From the NCBI GenBank assembly GCA_029263315.1, contig JAJCXR010000015.1:62001-126000 (forward strand): a stretch of 64,000 nt of DNA, given 5' to 3'. Origin of the DNA: Acidobacteriota bacterium (lineage in GTDB: Bacteria > Acidobacteriota > Thermoanaerobaculia > Multivoradales > J023). The notes beneath the pieces were generated by a model. The model was not told the DNA's origin. It searched no databases and saw nothing but the letters and a program-made list of their open reading frames with translations. A program made the position numbers and the translations under genes. Shown in pieces: positions 8,042-15,392 of this stretch (position 1 is the first letter of the stretch; every line of letters begins with the position of its first letter).

Positions 8042-11000
8042 TCAGTCGTCCTTTTCGCCGCGGATCTTCATCTTGGGCTTGGCCCGCGGTGGACGCGGCT
8101 CGGCCGCAGCCATCGTCCAGTCGACGGTGGCCTTGGCGCCGCCTTGCCGTATTTGCAGTTTGTAGGTGCCCGGGGTGACGATGAGTCGACGCTCCAGACG
8201 CACCGCTTCTGCCCAGGGGGTATCGGCCTTGCTCGCAGCTTTGGCATCTTCGGTGGATGGCTTCTTGGAGTCTTTGCTTTTCTTTTTGCCCTGCTTACCG
8301 ACCTTGGTGTCGCCGTCCGTCAACGCCGCTTCGAGACGCTCCTTCTCGGCGACGACAGCCAATTTGGGGTCGAGCTGTAGATCCCACGTCACGGTATTGA
8401 CGCCGGCGGCGGCATCGACCTCGAAGCTGCGGAGCACACGGTCGTCGGCATCGAGCACCCGCCACTCCACCGTCCCCGCCTCGGCGGCCCAAAACGGCGC
8501 CTTGAGCTGCGGCAAGTACTCACTCTCATCGAACCACAGGGAAGGCCGACCCTTCCACTCCCGCTGGTAGGTCATGTCCTCCACCGGAAACAGGTGCAGC
8601 GCCTGATCGCGTACCTCCGCGAGCTGCTGAATGGGCAGAGCGTCGAGAATCCAAACACTGCGTCCATGGGTGCCGATCACCACCTCGCGATCCCGCGGAT
8701 GGACGACCAAATCATGCACCGGCACCTTGGGCAGCTCGGCCGCCAAAGCTTGCCAGTGGGTTCCACCATCCAGCGAGACGTACACCCCGCGGTCGGTGCC
8801 GACATAGAGCACCTCGCCGTTGACGGGATCTTCCCGCACCACGTTGATGGGCTCCGCCGGTAAACCGCCGGCCAAGGATTTCCAGCTGGCGCCGAGGTCT
8901 TCGGTGACGTAGAGATAGGCGGTGATGTCGTCGTCGCGGTAGCCGTTGAGGCTGACGTAGGCCCGTTCTTTTTCATGCCGCGACGCCTCCACCCGCGATA
9001 CCCACCGATCGGCCGGCAGGTGGTCGCTGACTTGCCGCCATTCGTTGCCGCCATCGTCGCTGACGTGCACGTAGCCATCGTCGGTGCCTGCCCAGAGCAG
9101 ACCGAAGTGCAACGGCGATTCAGAGATCGTTGTCAAGGTGCCGTAGGGCACATCGCCCCGCTCTTCGGAACGGCTCAGATCCTCGGAGAGGGCTTGCCAT
9201 GTGTCACCACGGTCGAGGGAGCGGTAGAGACGGTTGGCGCCGAAATACAGCACCTCGGGATTGTGCTCTGAAAGCAAGATCGGCGTCGCCCAGTTGTAGC
9301 GCAGGGCCGGGTCCCGCAGCTTGTCCCGTGGTCGTGTGGGCTGGCGCGTGCCGTCGGCATCGATACGCGTGTAGAAGCCGAATTGATAACCCAGATAGGT
9401 GGTGGCGTCGTCCCGCGGGTCCACCTGCACGTACATACCATCGCCTCCGCCAATGACTTGCCACGGCGTCAACCGCGGCTTCGCAAGGCTGGAACCCTTC
9501 AGCACACCATTGTCCTGAAGGCCGCCGTAGACGTTATAGGGTTCCGCCATGTCGACGGCGACGGTGTAAAACTGTCCCACCGCCTGGGCGTCCAGCCCGA
9601 GCCAGCTGCGGCCGCCGTCGTAGCTGACGTCGAGGCCACCGTCGTTGCCGAGGACTACGCGGTCGGGATGCTGTGGATCGATCCACAGGGCATGGTAGTC
9701 GACGTGCACATCCCTCCCTTGCACACTCTCGAAGGTGGCCCCGCCGTCGCCGGAGGTGATGGCGGGCACGCCGACGGTATAGATACGCTCGGCATCATTG
9801 GGCGCCACGCGGATTTGGCCAAAGTAGTAACCGTAGGTATAAACGACCTGGCGGATGGGCTCGTCGTGGGTTCGTCGCCAGGTGACCCCAGCGTCGTCGG
9901 ACCGCCAGACTTCGAGCCCTCGGATGTCCGTATTGAAGAGGTTGGCGTTGGCGTCGTCGAGCTCGGCGAGGATTTCCTCCAGGGTGACCTCGTCGTTCTC
10001 CACCATGGCGAGCAGCGTCTCGGCATCGAGGCTGCTGTCGAGATCATTGCCGCGGATGAAATCTTCGATCTCTTCGAGATCCTGCCGCAGGAAGTCTTCT
10101 TTGCTCATCTTGCGCAACCGTTTGGCGGTGACCGCGCCGTCGCCGAGGTCCCATTGCTCCTCCGGCAAGGGCTCTTGGTGGTCGACGCAAGCATAGAGCG
10201 TTTGGGGCTGGCTGGCCGCCACCGCCAGGCCGATGCGCCCAATGTGCTCTCCACTCGGCAAGCCGCCGCCCAACCGCGTCCAGGTATCACCGCCGTCGGT
10301 GGTCTTCCAGACGCCGCTGCCAGGGCCACCCTCGACGAAATCCCAGGGACGGCGGGAGCGCTGCCACGAGGCGGCATAGAGGGTATCGGGATGGGCCGGA
10401 TCGATGACCAGATCGATAAAGCCGGTATACGCCTCGGGATCTCCAGCCAACACCTCCTGCCACGTCTCACCACCGTCGGTGGAACGAAACACGCCCCGTT
10501 GGCCTCCTGGGGAGTAGAGCTTGCCCAGCACCGCCACGTAAATGCGCTGGCTGTCCCGCGGATCGATGACGATGCGGCCGATACGATCGCTCTCACCCAG
10601 CCCCATATGGCGCCAGGTTTCGCCGCCGTCCTGCGACCGAAAAACCCCCAAACCACCGTAGGAAGAGCGCGACGAGTTGTTCTCGCCACTACCCACCCAC
10701 AGGGTCGTGGGATTCTGCGGATCGACGGCGATATCCCCCATGATAAGCGTCGGCTGCTGCTCAAAAATGGGCTCGAAGTTGACGCCGTTGTCCGTCGTCC
10801 GCCATAACCCACCGGAGGCATAGGCGACATAAAACGTGTAGGGCTCCCCCGGTACCGTCTCGATATCGACCACCCGTCCGCCCTGCACCACCGGTCCGAT
10901 CGAGCGCCACGGCAACCCCGAAAAGTCCGATGCCTCCACCAACTCCTGATGCTTTTCCCAAGCCTGCATCCGGGCCTCGAAATCCGCCGGCGGTGATGCC

Positions 11001-11092
11001 GCAGGCCGCTCCGCCGCCATGGGAGGGGGGGCCAGCAAAGCCATCAAGGCAAGGCAGAGGGCGACAGGGCAAAACAACGAGCGATAGAGCAT
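8042..11092 (-). CDS. Secreted VPS10/sortilin-like BNR-repeat (beta-propeller) protein
   Basis: About 1016 residues from the ATG at 11092. That start has AGGAG seven to eight bases upstream and opens a signal peptide (MLYRSLFCPVALCLALMALL, then PPMAAE). The frame is open 15 codons further upstream, but no such site is seen there. The mature protein has at least ten Asp-box motifs of the type SxDGGxTW (for example RSQDGGETW, RSTDGGETW, KTTDGGDTW, VSDDGGNEW, VSLDGGTHW). These are hallmarks of sialidase/VPS10-like propellers. A Lys-rich linker (KKKSKDSKK) lies near the C-terminus. It is probably exported to the periplasm or cell surface. Enzymatic activity cannot be claimed; many members are annotated only as glycosyl-hydrolase-like. 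Confidence 0.85.
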   Translation of the reverse strand: MLYRSLFCPVALCLALMALLAPPPMAAERPAASPPADFEARMQAWEKHQELVEASDFSGLPWRSIGPVVQGGRVVDIETVPGEPYTFYVAYASGGLWRTTDNGVNFEPIFEQQPTLIMGDIAVDPQNPTTLWVGSGENNSSRSSYGGLGVFRSQDGGETWRHMGLGESDRIGRIVIDPRDSQRIYVAVLGKLYSPGGQRGVFRSTDGGETWQEVLAGDPEAYTGFIDLVIDPAHPDTLYAASWQRSRRPWDFVEGGPGSGVWKTTDGGDTWTRLGGGLPSGEHIGRIGLAVAASQPQTLYACVDHQEPLPEEQWDLGDGAVTAKRLRKMSKEDFLRQDLEEIEDFIRGNDLDSSLDAETLLAMVENDEVTLEEILAELDDANANLFNTDIRGLEVWRSDDAGVTWRRTHDEPIRQVVYTYGYYFGQIRVAPNDAERIYTVGVPAITSGDGGATFESVQGRDVHVDYHALWIDPQHPDRVVLGNDGGLDVSYDGGRSWLGLDAQAVGQFYTVAVDMAEPYNVYGGLQDNGVLKGSSLAKPRLTPWQVIGGGDGMYVQVDPRDDATTYLGYQFGFYTRIDADGTRQPTRPRDKLRDPALRYNWATPILLSEHNPEVLYFGANRLYRSLDRGDTWQALSEDLSRSEERGDVPYGTLTTISESPLHFGLLWAGTDDGYVHVSDDGGNEWRQVSDHLPADRWVSRVEASRHEKERAYVSLNGYRDDDITAYLYVTEDLGASWKSLAGGLPAEPINVVREDPVNGEVLYVGTDRGVYVSLDGGTHWQALAAELPKVPVHDLVVHPRDREVVIGTHGRSVWILDALPIQQLAEVRDQALHLFPVEDMTYQREWKGRPSLWFDESEYLPQLKAPFWAAEAGTVEWRVLDADDRVLRSFEVDAAAGVNTVTWDLQLDPKLAVVAEKERLEAALTDGDTKVGKQGKKKSKDSKKPSTEDAKAASKADTPWAEAVRLERRLIVTPGTYKLQIRQGGAKATVDWTMAAAEPRPPRAKPKMKIRGEKDD

Positions 11093-11137
11093 GAGGGGCT
11101 CTCCTGAGTGGTTCGAAGGTACCCCACTATCTAGCAC

Positions 11138-11404
11138 AGTCGAGCCGATAGGCCCAAGCTTGGCTTACTTATTACGGTTTGGCTCAGCGGGGATCTCTAG
11201 TGCCCTAGACACCCTGGGTCGGTCAAGATAGAAGAGTTGCGTCTGCAGGATCGGCGGCGGAACACGCTGCACCCTATAGCCAAAGTGAGAAAGCTGAGAA
11301 AACGCCTCAACATTTGATGGCAAGCACAGCTCTATATCAACAGGCACCACTGCGTTCGACGAGAACGCCAGAGCTTGTACAATTCATTCCGCGGAGGATC
11401 GCCA
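11138..11404. other. Intergenic region at the left edge of the island
   Basis: About 270 bases without a convincing gene. A 61-codon minus-strand frame (11165-11350) has no recognisable domain and no good ribosome-binding site. A TACAAT hexamer lies near 11390, but no matching -35 box is present at the proper spacing. I see no RNA gene here. Confidence 0.4.
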
Positions 11405-11494
11405 ATGTTCTGTCGACGCTTCGGATCAATTCTACTGCTCGTTTTCGCCCTGTTCCCCCAGGCCCAAGCCGAAGCGACGATTCCTGCTTCCTGA
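11405..11494 (+). pseudogene. 29-codon signal-peptide fragment of a lost gene
   Basis: A short frame starts at the ATG at 11405 after a strong site (CGGAGGATCGCCA). It encodes a 29-residue peptide: basic MFCRRFGS, a hydrophobic core ILLLVFALF, and an AQA cleavage-like site, then stops six residues later. This is what remains when a secreted-protein gene is cut shortly after its signal peptide. It could also be a genuine small exported peptide. The flanking 100 bases downstream give no continuation in another frame that I recognise. Confidence 0.35.
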
Positions 11495-11610
11495 ACATCC
11501 TGACCCTGATCTCGCTCCCTGGGCGACCCACGCTGCATGTAATGGTGAAGAAGTGAGCTAGAATCGCTGAGCAATCAAGTTTTATCGGTTTTTTGAAGGA
11601 GCTTATCAAT

Positions 11611-12594
11611 ATGCCTCCATGGAGCAGGTCTCTGACCAACCTCAAGAGTGTTCTGGCGAGTCTCTACCCGACGATCCCTGACAGCCGGAGAGTCGTGGAC
11701 GATGCCGGAATCCCCTCAGCCCAGATCGCCTTCTATCCCAAGGCGGCCCTTAACTGGCACGCCATCTTGGAAGAAGCGAATCGCCGTCAATCCGTAGACA
11801 AGATCATCCGAGTGGCGCTCGAGGACTATCCAGAGCAGCCCTTGTTGCAAGAGGCGTTGGCAGGAGGGCTGAATCTTGTGGAAGGTTGGAGTCTGGACGC
11901 GGATGAGCATTTGCTAAAAGAACCCGACGATACCTGGGCGACCTACGAGGTCATCACAGGCAAGACGAGCACTCTCTTGCCAATCAGCTTTTTGGAAGTT
12001 GGCGTGAAGAGATCCCGTTCCGTGGCACGTGTGGTGCTGCCAAACGGGACGGGGAGTGGATTCTTGTTGGGGGGCAATAATCTCTTTGTCACCAATTATC
12101 ACGTGCTTCAGAGTCCGACGGTGGCGGACGCAGCAACGCTGCAGTTCAATTTTCAGAAGACAACGATGGGTCTAGATGCAGAGCCTGCAGAGCTCAAGCT
12201 CGATCCCTCCAGTTTCTTTCGGACCTCCAAAGAAGACGATTGGACCGTCTGCCGGGTGCGCGGTGACGCCAATGCGGACTGGGGGAGTGTGCCTGTGGAA
12301 TCAGCTGCGATTGCTACCAAGGATCCGGTATTTATCATCCAACACCCTGGTGGCGGGCCCAAACAGATAGCCCTCTATCGCAACATGGTTACTGTGGTCG
12401 GTCCAAAACGAATCCAGTATTTGACCGACACGATGCCCGGCTCCTCCGGCTCGCCGGTCTTCGATCGAGAGTGGCGCCTCGTAGCAATCCATCACGCAGG
12501 AGGAGGAAGGGTCTCGAAGACCTCTACTTTGGTTTACCGCAATCATGGCATCTTCGCGGAAGTCCTGTTGGATGCTCTTGCTGGAGACCTCTGA
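11611..12594 (+). CDS. EAD1-trypsin: effector-associated domain plus trypsin-like serine protease
   Basis: 327 residues from the ATG at 11611, which has AAGGAG nine bases upstream; the same frame also offers a TTG at 11593. Residues about 8-84 are an effector-associated domain 1 (EAD1), with LYP, DDAGI, WHAILEEA and the Leu-rich tail VALEDYP. Residues about 138-325 are a trypsin-like domain with the complete triad: His164 in VTNYHVL, Asp209 or Asp210 in KEDDWTV, and Ser279 in PGSSGSP, followed by AIHHAGG. No signal peptide is seen, so it acts in the cytosol. EAD1 domains are thought to bind each other. The next gene also begins with EAD1, which makes this protein the predicted effector of the system. 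Confidence 0.9.
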   Translation: MPPWSRSLTNLKSVLASLYPTIPDSRRVVDDAGIPSAQIAFYPKAALNWHAILEEANRRQSVDKIIRVALEDYPEQPLLQEALAGGLNLVEGWSLDADEHLLKEPDDTWATYEVITGKTSTLLPISFLEVGVKRSRSVARVVLPNGTGSGFLLGGNNLFVTNYHVLQSPTVADAATLQFNFQKTTMGLDAEPAELKLDPSSFFRTSKEDDWTVCRVRGDANADWGSVPVESAAIATKDPVFIIQHPGGGPKQIALYRNMVTVVGPKRIQYLTDTMPGSSGSPVFDREWRLVAIHHAGGGRVSKTSTLVYRNHGIFAEVLLDALAGDL

Positions 12595-12621
12595 ATGTTC
12601 CAAGACAGGGCTTGACGTTAG

Positions 12622-14358
12622 ATGGAACTCTTGCGGCCACTCCGGTGCCTCTTAGCAGATCTTTTTGATGATGAACCCACCGCAAGGGTCGTCGTTGCGG
12701 ATGCTGGGATGGACGCTAGCCACATCGTATTCGGCGGCCCAGCCGACACGTTCTGGCATAGCATTCTTGCCGAAGCACGCAAGCGGCTCAAAGTGGAAGA
12801 TATTGTCCGCGTTGCGAAAGAGAAGTATCCGGAGCGTTCGGACGAGCTGCAAGACGCCTTATCGCTGTATGAAGCGTCCCAATCTTCGGGGACCAGACCG
12901 CGGGCCGTTCCGAGTTCGGACTTCCATCGAATTGATCTTCTCCCAAGAGCCAAAGATGCCATGTTGGCGAGTCTCAGGGGCTGCATCTCCCTTCAGGAGA
13001 GCGCAACCTCCACAGAGATCCTAAGAAATCTGCCCTTCTGGAGTCGGCTTCTTGAGCTCGTTGATTCCGGTGCTCTAGACCTGGAGGCCTTGATTAATGT
13101 CTGTGGCGATGAACCACGTGGTTTTGCGACTCTGCTGGAGGGGCTCCAGCGGTATGAACCGGCTGATGTACTCTCGGAGCTTTGTAGGTGTCTGGATCAC
13201 CTCTCTCCCATTGAGTTTCCATGGCAAGATTTGATGGATCTGAAAGGTCTTCTGGGCTCTGTCAACGTCGATTCAAAGAGCGCGCATGCTCGCTACTGTG
13301 AGGTTTTGGGAGAACAGAAAGATCTGGAGAATGGCGGTACGAATGCGTTTCTGGCCGGTTTGGATCTCTTAGCGGGGAAGGTTGGCGACCAATTTTGGCG
13401 CTACCTCTTCGGTAGCCTGCACTCAGCGAACCATACTCTGAGCAGCGCAACGTGGGACCTTCTAGAGGGCATCGCAGAACGCTCAAGAACGCGACGAGAT
13501 ATTAAGGTGTTGTGGCAAAGCGTTGTCGCCTCAACGGTCGCAACGTCTGCATCGTTGCTCATCACGGTTGAACCGGCGATCGATGCCTCGAACGAGTCAC
13601 GGCTCATGCTCTCAGCTCGTGTCCAGGAAGGCGATCTGGAACCCGGTGGCCTATGGCTTCAGCATAATGAGCAGTCAGTCGATACGGTGAGCCTGAGTGC
13701 AGACTTACCGCCGCCGAAAGTGAAATCTCAGCTAGAAGATTTCTTTCGGGAGTTTGTTGAGGCAGCATGGGGACAGGTAGGCAGCAGAACCCTGGCAATC
13801 GGAATGTGCCTTCCGGTACTCTTCTTGGATCTGCAGATTGAGGCGTTCAAGATTTCATGGGGAAGTGAGGAAGATTTTGCCGGGCGCCGGTATCGCCTTG
13901 TGCTCCACTCTTACGAACGCCGCCACTGCACGCGGTTTCGGCCGACTCACGATGCTTGGTGGGAGAGGTGGGAAGGTCGACCCGCGCGTGGCGAGACACT
14001 GTCGAATCAGCAGATTAGTTGGACGTCGAGTCCAGAGGAATGCCGCCAAGAGATTCTTCGCAGCAACCCGATCCTAGTTTCACTGACGCCGCTGGGAGGA
14101 GCCCAATGCAAATGCATCTCTTCCTTGATAGATCATGGTTATCCTGCAGTGCTGTGGTTGAGGCGCTTACCCGACGACCTTTCGAACGCACGGGAAAAGC
14201 TGGAGGAGCTCCTCTGTGCAGGAGATTTTGAGGATCTCCCGGAACGCCTCTTCGAGAAACGATCAAGCACTGAGACCGAAGCATTCTGGACGGACGTTGC
14301 TCTCTTGTGGGATGACCCCGACAACAGTCTATTCCATGGTTCCCCCACCTCTCCCTAG
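12622..14358 (+). CDS. EAD1-EAD2-VMAP protein (vWA-MoxR-associated protein)
   Basis: 578 residues. Residues about 4-82 are an EAD1 that aligns over its whole length with that of the protease gene (shared ADAG/DDAG, WHSILAEA/WHAILEEA, KYPE/DYPE). Residues about 105-195 resemble EAD2 (ILRNLPFW, then GFATLLEGLQRYEP). Residues about 310-575 match the VMAP C-terminal domain: GRRYRLVLHSYERRH, a Pro/Trp segment YPAVLWLRRLPDD, LPERLFEKR, and the ending ALLWDDPDN. VMAP proteins are the third member of vWA-MoxR ternary systems and probably couple the sensor ATPase to effectors. The gene follows the protease by 27 bases and precedes MoxR by 14. The EAD2 assignment is less certain than EAD1 and VMAP-C. 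Confidence 0.85.
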   Translation: MELLRPLRCLLADLFDDEPTARVVVADAGMDASHIVFGGPADTFWHSILAEARKRLKVEDIVRVAKEKYPERSDELQDALSLYEASQSSGTRPRAVPSSDFHRIDLLPRAKDAMLASLRGCISLQESATSTEILRNLPFWSRLLELVDSGALDLEALINVCGDEPRGFATLLEGLQRYEPADVLSELCRCLDHLSPIEFPWQDLMDLKGLLGSVNVDSKSAHARYCEVLGEQKDLENGGTNAFLAGLDLLAGKVGDQFWRYLFGSLHSANHTLSSATWDLLEGIAERSRTRRDIKVLWQSVVASTVATSASLLITVEPAIDASNESRLMLSARVQEGDLEPGGLWLQHNEQSVDTVSLSADLPPPKVKSQLEDFFREFVEAAWGQVGSRTLAIGMCLPVLFLDLQIEAFKISWGSEEDFAGRRYRLVLHSYERRHCTRFRPTHDAWWERWEGRPARGETLSNQQISWTSSPEECRQEILRSNPILVSLTPLGGAQCKCISSLIDHGYPAVLWLRRLPDDLSNAREKLEELLCAGDFEDLPERLFEKRSSTETEAFWTDVALLWDDPDNSLFHGSPTSP

Positions 14359-14372
14359 TCTAGGAGACCGTT

Positions 14373-15392
14373 ATGAAGTCGACAGAGATCCCTGCCTGGT
14401 GGTTGTTTCGTGGTGATCAGAGAACCGATGGTGCGCCGTCGTTTCAACTACCTGCGCCACCTCCATGGAGGAGTTTTGATAAAGACGGTCGCAAACGCAG
14501 AGGCCGTGTGTACCGCGCTGGCTCTCAGGAAAAATGGATGGTCAATGCGGCCTTGTACCTCCGGCGCCCACTTCTGGTCACGGGACGTCCCGGGACAGGG
14601 AAATCCTCGCTGGCTTTTGCCGTAGCGGAAGAGTTGGGGCTCGGAGACGTCTTGCAGTGGCCAATCACAACGCGGACGACCCTGAAGGACGGTCTTTATC
14701 ACTATGACGCAATTGGACGGCTACAGGATGCTTCGCTGGCTCAGGCCCTTCCAAGGCCGGAGGACGCTGCGACCCCCAGGGCGCCGACAGAGCGTTTTGG
14801 GGACATTGGCCGTTTTCTTCGTCTCGGTCCTCTAGGTACTGCCCTTCTGCCCGAGAATCGCTCCCGTCCTCGAGTTTTGCTGATCGACGAGCTCGACAAG
14901 TGCGACGTGGATTTACCCAACGATCTCTTGCACTTGTTCGAGGAGGGAGAATTCGAGATACCAGAGTTGCGACGACTACCTAACGAGCAGCAGTATCAAA
15001 CGGTCAAAGTGCTACTTCATGACACGGATGATAGAGCGCCGGTTGAGCGGGGCAAGGTCCGGGCTGCAGCGTTCCCGTTTGTCGTGATGACGAGTAACCA
15101 AGAGCGGGAGTTCAGTCCGGCCTTCATGAGGCGCTGTCTGCATCTCGAGCTCCAGCCTCCGACAATCGACGAGCTCGTTGAGATCGTACGAAGACATTTC
15201 GAGCTGGCCGATGAGACGGCCCGCAAAGGTCGGGTTGGGAAGTTGATCGAGCAATTCGTTAATAAGCGCGACGACGGAGCCTTGCTTGCAACGGATCAGC
15301 TCCTCAACGCCGTTCATATGCTTCTCGCAGATTTGGATGTGGAGGACAGCGAGCTGCGGGAGCGGCTTTTCCATCCTCTTGGGTATGCATGA
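14373..15392 (+). CDS. MoxR-type AAA+ ATPase of the vWA-MoxR-VMAP system
   Basis: 339 residues with Walker A GRPGTGKSS (71-79), Walker B LLIDELDK (159-166), a sensor-1 Asn in MTSN (219-222) and an Arg pair in FMRRCLHLEL that fits the arginine finger. The order and spacing fit the MoxR branch of AAA+ ATPases, which act as chaperone-like remodelling machines paired with vWA proteins. An AGGAG site lies just before the ATG. Its stop overlaps the start of the vWA gene (ATGA), so the two are translationally coupled. ATP hydrolysis probably drives the switch from a resting to an active state of the system; that role is inferred from the family. Confidence 0.9.
   Translation: MKSTEIPAWWLFRGDQRTDGAPSFQLPAPPPWRSFDKDGRKRRGRVYRAGSQEKWMVNAALYLRRPLLVTGRPGTGKSSLAFAVAEELGLGDVLQWPITTRTTLKDGLYHYDAIGRLQDASLAQALPRPEDAATPRAPTERFGDIGRFLRLGPLGTALLPENRSRPRVLLIDELDKCDVDLPNDLLHLFEEGEFEIPELRRLPNEQQYQTVKVLLHDTDDRAPVERGKVRAAAFPFVVMTSNQEREFSPAFMRRCLHLELQPPTIDELVEIVRRHFELADETARKGRVGKLIEQFVNKRDDGALLATDQLLNAVHMLLADLDVEDSELRERLFHPLGYA

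Noticed and set aside
11165..11350. 61-codon minus-strand frame left of the island
   Set aside because: No recognised domain, no ribosome-binding site, and it lies in a debris region.
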